Source of the DNA: Rubellimicrobium arenae
Lineage (GTDB): Bacteria; Pseudomonadota; Alphaproteobacteria; Rhodobacterales; Rhodobacteraceae
Direction: 5' to 3'
Assembly: GCF_017916275.1 (NCBI RefSeq)
Contig: NZ_JAFMST010000014.1
Location: forward strand, 1-64,000
Length of the DNA stretch: 64,000 bases
The translations under genes and the position numbers were made by a program. Every line of letters begins with the position of its first letter. Positions within the stretch are counted from its first letter, which is position 1. Below the pieces are notes generated by a model. The model saw only the letters and a program-made list of their open reading frames with translations. It did no database searches and was not told where the DNA came from. Positions 58,581-64,000 of the stretch are shown one piece after another.

Positions 58581-59546
58581 ATGAGCGGGACGCTTGAGAC
58601 GCCAGAGGCCGGGGCCGTTCCTGACGCAGCCGCCGCCAATTGGGTGGATCTCCGCGCTCCGGCGGCGTGGCGGCCCTATCTCCGGCTGAGCCGTCTCGAC
58701 CGGCCCATCGGGACCTGGCTCCTGCTGCTGCCCTGCTGGTGGGGACTTGGCCTGGCCCTGGTGGCGACCGGAGCGCGGCCCGGGTGGCACGACCTCTGGA
58801 TCGCGCTGGCCTGCGCCGTGGGGGCCGTCCTCATGCGCGGGGCCGGCTGCACCTGGAACGACATCGCCGACCGGCGGATCGACGCGCAGGTGGCGCGGAC
58901 CCGGGCGCGGCCCCTGCCGTCAGGGCAGGTCACCGTCCGCAAGGCGCTCCTGTGGCTGGCGGCGCAGGCAGGCATCTCCTTCCTGATCCTCCTCACCCTG
59001 CCAGCGGTCGCGATCGGGCTCGGCATCCTGAGCCTGCTGCCCGTCGCGCTGTATCCCTTCGCCAAGCGGGTGACCTGGTGGCCGCAGGCCGTGCTGGGCA
59101 TCGCCTTCAACTGGGGGGCGCTGCTGGCTTATGCCGCCCATGCCGGCCGGGTCGACGCGCCGGCCATCCTCCTTTGGCTCGCCGGACTGGCCTGGACCCT
59201 GTTCTACGACACCATCTACGCGCATCAGGACGTCGAGGACGACGCCATCATCGGGGTGAAGTCGACGGCGCGACTCTTCGGGGACGCGACGCCGCGCTGG
59301 CTCCGGCGATTCCTGGTCGCGACCGTGGGGCTGATGGGGCTCGCGGCCGCGCTGGCCGGGATCCGCGGTTCGGGGCTCGCTCTCGTGCTGGCGCTGGCCG
59401 GCCCATGGGCGATGGGCTGGCACATGGCCTGGCAGCTCCGGCGCTTCGACCCCGAGGACGGGCGCGGGCTCCTGCGCCTGTTCCGGTCGAACCGCGATGC
59501 GGGGCTCCTGGCCGTGCTGGCCTTCGCGCTTGCGGCGCTGGCCTGA
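58581..59546 (+). CDS. ubiA: 4-hydroxybenzoate octaprenyltransferase
   Basis: This 321-residue membrane prenyltransferase attaches the polyprenyl chain in ubiquinone synthesis. Two Asp-rich motifs bind prenyl diphosphate: NDIADRRID (about 93-101) and AHQDVEDDAIIG (about 213-224). Eight to nine helices are expected. Ubiquinone feeds the respiratory chain that ends in the cbb3 oxidase. Confidence 0.95.
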   Translation: MSGTLETPEAGAVPDAAAANWVDLRAPAAWRPYLRLSRLDRPIGTWLLLLPCWWGLGLALVATGARPGWHDLWIALACAVGAVLMRGAGCTWNDIADRRIDAQVARTRARPLPSGQVTVRKALLWLAAQAGISFLILLTLPAVAIGLGILSLLPVALYPFAKRVTWWPQAVLGIAFNWGALLAYAAHAGRVDAPAILLWLAGLAWTLFYDTIYAHQDVEDDAIIGVKSTARLFGDATPRWLRRFLVATVGLMGLAAALAGIRGSGLALVLALAGPWAMGWHMAWQLRRFDPEDGRGLLRLFRSNRDAGLLAVLAFALAALA

Positions 59547-59652
59547 AGGCGCGGCTTTCCGCCGCCTCGCGGAGCCGTTGATTGTGGGCCGAGCGGACCG
59601 GGCCTAGAGAACCCGGGTTGCCCATCCGCCACACAGGCCGATAAATCCGCCC

Positions 59653-62022
59653 ATGAAGCTTTCGCCCTCCATCCTTGGCGTCGTCGCGTTCCTTTGTGCC
59701 GGCGGACTGTCGGCGGTGGCCGCTCAGAACCTTGTCCGCATCGTCGAGGATCGCTCGGTGGAGGCGGTGGCCGACCGGCTCCGGACCGAAGGCCACGGCT
59801 GGACCTCCGTCCTGGGCGACGGGCTGCAGGTGATCCTCGAAGGCGAGGCGCCCTCCGAGGCCGATCGGTTCAACGCCATCTCGGCCGCCGGGGCCATCGT
59901 GGACCCGAGCCGGGTCATCGACAACATGCACGTGGCCGAGGCCGATCCCCTCACCCCACCCGACTTCACCGCCGAGATCCTTCGCAATGACGCGGGCGTT
60001 TCGCTGATCGGGCTGATCCCGGCCGACATGGATCGCGACGACCTGATGTCCGGGGTCGGGCGGTCGGCCGATGGGGCCGAGGTGACCGACCTGCTCCAGG
60101 TGGCCGACTATCCGGTGCCCGAAGGATGGGACATCGCCGTCGACTACGCCCTGAACGCGCTCGATGCCCTGTCGCAGGCCAAGATCTCGGTCGCCGCCGG
60201 CCGCGTCTCTATCGAGGCCATCGCCGCCTCGCCCGAAGAGAAGCGTCGGCTCGAGGCCGAGCTGACCCGGATGAAGCCCGAAGGGCTGAGGCTGGCGCTC
60301 GCCATTTCGGCGCCCCGGCCCGTGATCACCCCCTTCACCCTGCGCGCGCGCCTCCAGGCCGGCGCGTTCTCGTTCGACGCCTGCTCCGCCGACACCGAGG
60401 CGGCCCGCGACGAGATCCTGTCGGCCGCCACGGCGGCGGGGGCGGCGGGGACGCTCGATTGCCGCCTGGGTCTTGGCGTGCCCACGCCCGACTGGGGCCG
60501 CGCCGTCGCCCAGGCGATCGCCGCGCTGCACGAGGTGGGGGGCGGGACGCTCACCTTCTCGGACACCGACGTCCTACTGGTCGCGGAGCCGGGGACCGAC
60601 CGGGCCCTCTTCGACCGGGTCACGGGCGAGCTCGACGGCGCGCTGCCCGACATCTTCGCCCTCGAGGCGGAGCGCCCCGTCCCCGTGGCCGAGGCTCCGC
60701 AGGGCCCGCCCGAGTTCCGCGCCACCCTGAGCGAGGAAGGTCGGGTCCAGCTGGCGGGCCGGATCGAGGACGCCCGCATGAACGGCCTGGCGCGCGCCTT
60801 CGCCCAGGCCCGGTTCGGGGCGCAGGACGTGACCCTGGCCACCCGCCCCGGTGGCAGCGGCCTGCCTGATGGCTGGTCCATGCGCGTGCTGACGGGGATC
60901 GAGGCGCTGTCGCGGCTGGCCGATGGCACCGTGACCGTCACGCCGGACACCATCGCCGTCGTGGGACGCACGGGAAACGCCGCGGCCCGCGACGAGATCG
61001 CCGCCCGCGCCATCGAGACGCTGGGTCCCGGCGCCGACCTGGACATCCAGGTGGCCTATGTCGAGGAGCTCGATCCCCTCGCCGCGCTGCCCACCCCCGA
61101 GGAGTGCCTGGCCAAGATCACGGCCTTGACCGACGCGGCCAAGATCACCTTCGACCCCGGCTCGGCCACGATCTCGCGCGAAGGCGAACCCGTCATCGAG
61201 GCCATCGCCGAGGTCCTGCGGAGTTGCCCCGACCTGCCGCTCCGCATCTCGGGCTATACCGACAGCCAGGGGCGCGAGTCCTCGAACCTCGAGCTGAGCC
61301 AAGGTCGCGCCGAAGCCGTGCTCGCCGCGCTCCGCGCCCAGCGGGTGCCGGTCTCGGGCTTCGAGGCCATCGGGTACGGCGAAGCGTCGCCCATCGCCGA
61401 CAACGGGACGGAAGCCGGACGGGAGGCCAATCGGCGGATCGAGTTCACCTTGATCCAGCAGGGCCTTCCCGCCGCACAGGGACCGGCGGCCCTGGCCGGT
61501 TCGGGGGCACTGGAGCCTCAGGGACCGCCCGCCCCCTTCGATGATTCGGCGCAACCCATGGCGGACGCCCCGGACGCTCCGCCCGTGCGCCCCGGAACCG
61601 AGACCGACACCCCGGCCCCCGAGGGCGATCAAGCCGCGTCCGACACGGCCTCGGTGGAGGCGGTCCAGCCCCCGCCGGATGGTGCCCCGACAGCAGAAGG
61701 AACCACGCCGGCCCGAAGCCGCCTGGATGAGCTGCCGCAGGCCACCGTGATCCTCGGGCCGCTGCCTGCGGCCACCCCGGAGCCGGCCGCGGCTCCGCAG
61801 GGTCCGGCCAGCCCACCCGGCAACGCTCCGTCGGAAACCGGCGGCGAGGCCCGGGCCGACTCGACGGCACCGGCCGCAGAGGCTACGACCTTGCCCCAGC
61901 CGCCGGACAGCGAAGCCGGTGAGGCTGCGCCCGAGGAGGCGTCTCCGGCCGGCGACCAGCCCGGTCCGGCGGACGCGCCAGGGGCAGGCCAGAATGGCGA
62001 GAACGGCGCGGCGCTCGACTGA
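59653..62022 (+). CDS. OmpA-family protein with BON-like repeats and a long Pro/Ala tail
   Basis: This is a 789-residue exported protein. Signal peptide 1-24 is followed by a region of weak repeats (about 30-470; segments such as AVADRLRTEGHGWTSVLGDGLQVILEGEAPSEADRF) that resemble BON domains. An OmpA C-terminal domain follows (about 495-598; ITFDPGSATIS, ISGYTDSQGRESSNLELSQGRAEAV, AIGYGEASP...NRRIEF) and should bind peptidoglycan. The last 190 residues are Pro/Ala/Glu/Thr-rich and low complexity. It probably links outer envelope and wall. Confidence 0.85.
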   Translation: MKLSPSILGVVAFLCAGGLSAVAAQNLVRIVEDRSVEAVADRLRTEGHGWTSVLGDGLQVILEGEAPSEADRFNAISAAGAIVDPSRVIDNMHVAEADPLTPPDFTAEILRNDAGVSLIGLIPADMDRDDLMSGVGRSADGAEVTDLLQVADYPVPEGWDIAVDYALNALDALSQAKISVAAGRVSIEAIAASPEEKRRLEAELTRMKPEGLRLALAISAPRPVITPFTLRARLQAGAFSFDACSADTEAARDEILSAATAAGAAGTLDCRLGLGVPTPDWGRAVAQAIAALHEVGGGTLTFSDTDVLLVAEPGTDRALFDRVTGELDGALPDIFALEAERPVPVAEAPQGPPEFRATLSEEGRVQLAGRIEDARMNGLARAFAQARFGAQDVTLATRPGGSGLPDGWSMRVLTGIEALSRLADGTVTVTPDTIAVVGRTGNAAARDEIAARAIETLGPGADLDIQVAYVEELDPLAALPTPEECLAKITALTDAAKITFDPGSATISREGEPVIEAIAEVLRSCPDLPLRISGYTDSQGRESSNLELSQGRAEAVLAALRAQRVPVSGFEAIGYGEASPIADNGTEAGREANRRIEFTLIQQGLPAAQGPAALAGSGALEPQGPPAPFDDSAQPMADAPDAPPVRPGTETDTPAPEGDQAASDTASVEAVQPPPDGAPTAEGTTPARSRLDELPQATVILGPLPAATPEPAAAPQGPASPPGNAPSETGGEARADSTAPAAEATTLPQPPDSEAGEAAPEEASPAGDQPGPADAPGAGQNGENGAALD

Positions 62023-62048
62023 GCCCGCGCGGGACAGGGACAGGGGAC

Positions 62049-62375
62049 GTGAACAGGACCGAGTTCATCATCGCGACGGCGGTCATCCTTTTCGCGGCCT
62101 TCGCCTTGGGCTGGTTCGCGGGCTGGCTTGTCAACCGATTCACCCGCGTCACGCGCGCCGAGATCGGCGAGCTCGACCGCATGGCCCAGGCGCTGCACGA
62201 CGCCGAGGAGACCCGCGACCAGGCCCTGGCCTACCTCGCGACCCGGGAAGCGGAACTGGAGAACCAGCTCGCCCAGGTTCAGGCCGAGCTGCGGGCCACC
62301 ATGGACGGCCTGCGCGACGCACGGCAGGAATCCGAGGGCCTTCGCGACTGGATCGAGCGCAATCACCGACGCTGA
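62049..62375 (+). CDS. Membrane-anchored coiled-coil protein
   Basis: This 108-residue protein starts at GTG 62049. One membrane helix (about 6-28) is followed by a coiled coil (about 38-100; heptad-like LDRMAQALHDAEETRDQALAYLATREAELENQLAQVQAEL). The function is unknown. It lies 26 bases after the OmpA-family gene, so the two are probably co-transcribed and may work together at the envelope. Confidence 0.7.
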   Translation: MNRTEFIIATAVILFAAFALGWFAGWLVNRFTRVTRAEIGELDRMAQALHDAEETRDQALAYLATREAELENQLAQVQAELRATMDGLRDARQESEGLRDWIERNHRR

Positions 62376-62410
62376 GGGCACGAGCGCACCACCCGGGCGG
62401 GGCCGCAGGA

Positions 62411-63376
62411 TCAAGGGCGCGGGGCCGCCGCGCGGCGGAGTCGGTCGTTGATGGCGCGGCCCAGGCCCCGGTCGGGGATCGGGGCGACGGCGATGCGCTC
62501 GGCCCCCATCGCGTCAAGCCGATGCAGACAGCCGAAAAGGTTCGCCGCCGCTTCGGCGAGGTCGCCCGCGGCCGATAGGGTCAGGTCCCCCGGCACCGGA
62601 CCAAAGCCCAGCATCACCTCGCCGGCCTCGGGCCTGGCGGCCCCAAGGCGGAGGCGGCCCCGGGGCGCGTAGTGCGATGCCATCTGCCCAGGCGCGGCGA
62701 TGCGGGCCGGATCGGTGTCGGCGGCGATCTCCTGTCCCAGCGCCTCCTGGATGGCCTCGACCGGCAAGCCGCCCGCCCGCAGCAGCCGCGGAGCTGGATC
62801 GAGCGCGAGGATCGTGGACTCGAGCCCCACGGCGCAGGCCCCCCCGTCCAGCACCGCGTCGATCCGGCCCGACAGCCCCCCGAGCACATGCTCGGCCGTC
62901 GTGGGCGACACCCGCCCCGAGGGATTGGCCGAGGGCGCCGCGAGCGGTCGCCCGACCTCCTCCAGCAAGGCCCGGGCGACGGGATGGGCCGGCGCGCGCA
63001 GAGCCACGGTGGGCAGGCCCGCCATGACCAGCGGCGACAGCCCCGCCCCTTCACGAGCCGTTAGCACAAGCGTGAGGGGTCCCGGCCAGAAGGCCGCCAT
63101 GAGGTCCCCGGCGACGCTGGACACCTCAGCCAGGCGCGCGGCGGCCTCGGAGCCCAGAACATGGACGATCAGGGGGTTGAAGCTCGGCCGCCCCTTGGCG
63201 GCATAGATCCCCGCCACCGCCCGTCCGTTCCCGGCGTCCGCACCGAGTCCGTAGACCGTCTCGGTCGGAAAGGCCACGAGCCCACCATCCCGCAGGAGGT
63301 CGGCCGCCACGCGCAGCCCCCCGGCGTCGGGCCGGAGCCGACGCGTCGCGAGGTCGTCCGGGAGCAGGTCGGTCAT
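62411..63376 (-). CDS. L-threonylcarbamoyladenylate synthase, Sua5 type
   Basis: This 321-residue enzyme makes the threonylcarbamoyl-AMP used for the t6A modification of tRNA. The YrdC domain (about 1-200) has PTETVYGLGADA, KGRPSFNPLIVHV and PLAAPSANPSGR. A C-terminal Sua5 domain (about 225-321; ASHYAPRGRLRL) follows a linker. It converges on the coiled-coil gene. Confidence 0.93.
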   Translation of the reverse strand: MTDLLPDDLATRRLRPDAGGLRVAADLLRDGGLVAFPTETVYGLGADAGNGRAVAGIYAAKGRPSFNPLIVHVLGSEAAARLAEVSSVAGDLMAAFWPGPLTLVLTAREGAGLSPLVMAGLPTVALRAPAHPVARALLEEVGRPLAAPSANPSGRVSPTTAEHVLGGLSGRIDAVLDGGACAVGLESTILALDPAPRLLRAGGLPVEAIQEALGQEIAADTDPARIAAPGQMASHYAPRGRLRLGAARPEAGEVMLGFGPVPGDLTLSAAGDLAEAAANLFGCLHRLDAMGAERIAVAPIPDRGLGRAINDRLRRAAAPRP

Positions 63377-63460
63377 GACGTGGCGTTCCGGTTTGAGGAC
63401 AGGGCAACCCCCTCTAGGCTCCGCGCTGCGCCTTGCCTAGCCCCGGCCGGAAGTCCGTCC

Positions 63461-64000
63461 ATGCCCTACCGTTCGCCGCTCGCCGAACTGCGCTTCCACC
63501 TCGATCACGTTGCGGGCTTCGCGCGGGTGGCCGCGACCGACCGCTTTGCCGAGGCCACGCCGGACATGGTCGACGCCGTCCTGACCGAGGCCGCCCGGCT
63601 GTGCGACGAGGTGCTGGTGCCCCTGAACCGACAGGGCGACCTGCACCCCGCCCGGCTGGAGAACGGCGTGATCCGCACCTCGCCCGGTTTCGCGGACGGC
63701 TACCGGGCCATTGCCGAGGGCGGCTGGATCGGCCTTGCCGCTTCGCCGGACTGGGGCGGCGCGGGGCTGCCGCTCGCGCTTGCCACCTGCGTGAACGACA
63801 TGATGTCGGGGGCCTGCCTCGCGCTCCAGCTCAACCCGCTGATGACCCAGGGCCAGATCGAGGCGCTGGGCCACCACGCCTCGCCCGAGATCCAGGCGCT
63901 TTACCTGCCCAAGCTCGTGTCCGGCGAATGGTCCGGGACCATGAACCTGACCGAGGCGCAGGCCGGCTCGGATGTGGGCGCGCTCCGCACCCGAGCCGAG
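63461..64000 (+). CDS. Acyl-CoA dehydrogenase, N-terminal part (runs off right edge)
   Basis: The first 180 codons are present. An N-terminal acyl-CoA dehydrogenase extension (MPYRSPLAELRFHLDHVAG) is followed by the start of the dehydrogenase fold: GGWIGLAASPDWGGAGLPLAL and a catalytic-domain segment GEWSGTMNLTEAQAGSDVG. This subfamily, which includes DmdC, carries FAD and oxidises acyl-CoA thioesters. The substrate and C-terminus are outside the window. Confidence 0.9.
   Translation, partial: MPYRSPLAELRFHLDHVAGFARVAATDRFAEATPDMVDAVLTEAARLCDEVLVPLNRQGDLHPARLENGVIRTSPGFADGYRAIAEGGWIGLAASPDWGGAGLPLALATCVNDMMSGACLALQLNPLMTQGQIEALGHHASPEIQALYLPKLVSGEWSGTMNLTEAQAGSDVGALRTRAE

Overview
This window is chromosomal DNA from a high-GC alphaproteobacterium of the Rhodobacterales (Rhodobacter/Paracoccus-like). 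The assignment rests on the hemN / fnrL / uspA / ccoNOQP / ccoGHIS block with FNR boxes, the rsfS-rlmH-gpmI-envC-ctpA-rppH run, DUF2794, and a plant-type glutamate-cysteine ligase. I cannot name the genus from sequence alone. No rRNA, CRISPR array, insertion sequence or integrase was seen. One tRNA-Pro(CGG) is present.

Layout. 1-7 kb: the 5' end of a glutathione-dependent formaldehyde dehydrogenase gene, two tandem I78-type inhibitor lipoproteins, DUF2794, a NlpC/P60 hydrolase overlapping an M17 aminopeptidase, a beta-carbonic anhydrase and asd. 6-19 kb: the microaerobic respiration block. It holds hemN, divergent fnrL, uspA, ccoNOQP, a terminator, three small or conserved genes (DUF1127, an unknown, DUF2270) and ccoGHIS. 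FNR boxes lie before ccoN/uspA and before ccoG. 19-30.7 kb: a sugar or sugar-acid utilisation cluster. A GMC oxidoreductase and an FCD-type GntR regulator face an eight-gene operon (AldA-like dehydrogenase, YtfQ/YtfR/YtfT/YjfF-like ABC importer, enolase-superfamily dehydratase, zinc dehydrogenase, KduD-like reductase) that ends in a strong terminator. 30.8-41.2 kb: tRNA-Pro, a DMT exporter, leuB, then leuD and leuC. Between leuB and leuCD sit an M10 RTX metalloprotease, a large propeller-plus-RTX protein, a secreted phosphatase-like protein and a membrane protein. 41.4-50.6 kb: a HupE-like nickel permease with a partner, rsfS, rlmH, a DUF1440-like gene, gpmI, envC, ctpA, rppH, a lytic transglycosylase and a small phage-type protein. 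50.6-64 kb: rnr, a GNAT acetyltransferase, dapE, gshA, rsmE, ubiA, a large OmpA-family protein, a coiled-coil membrane protein, a Sua5-type tsaC and the start of an acyl-CoA dehydrogenase gene.

How the parts work together. FnrL should sense low oxygen and switch on the cbb3 oxidase (ccoNOQP), its assembly factors (ccoGHIS) and the stress protein. HemN supplies oxygen-independent heme synthesis. The sugar cluster looks like one regulon: import by the ABC system, oxidation and dehydration of a sugar acid, and aldehyde clean-up. No kinase or aldolase lies in it, so the pathway is incomplete here and the substrate is unknown. The two RTX proteins share C-terminal ends and are probably exported by an unlinked type I system.

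Three genes (at 38023, 42684 and 57621, counted at their starts) are best explained by CTG start codons, on the basis of Shine-Dalgarno spacing or stop-start overlap.
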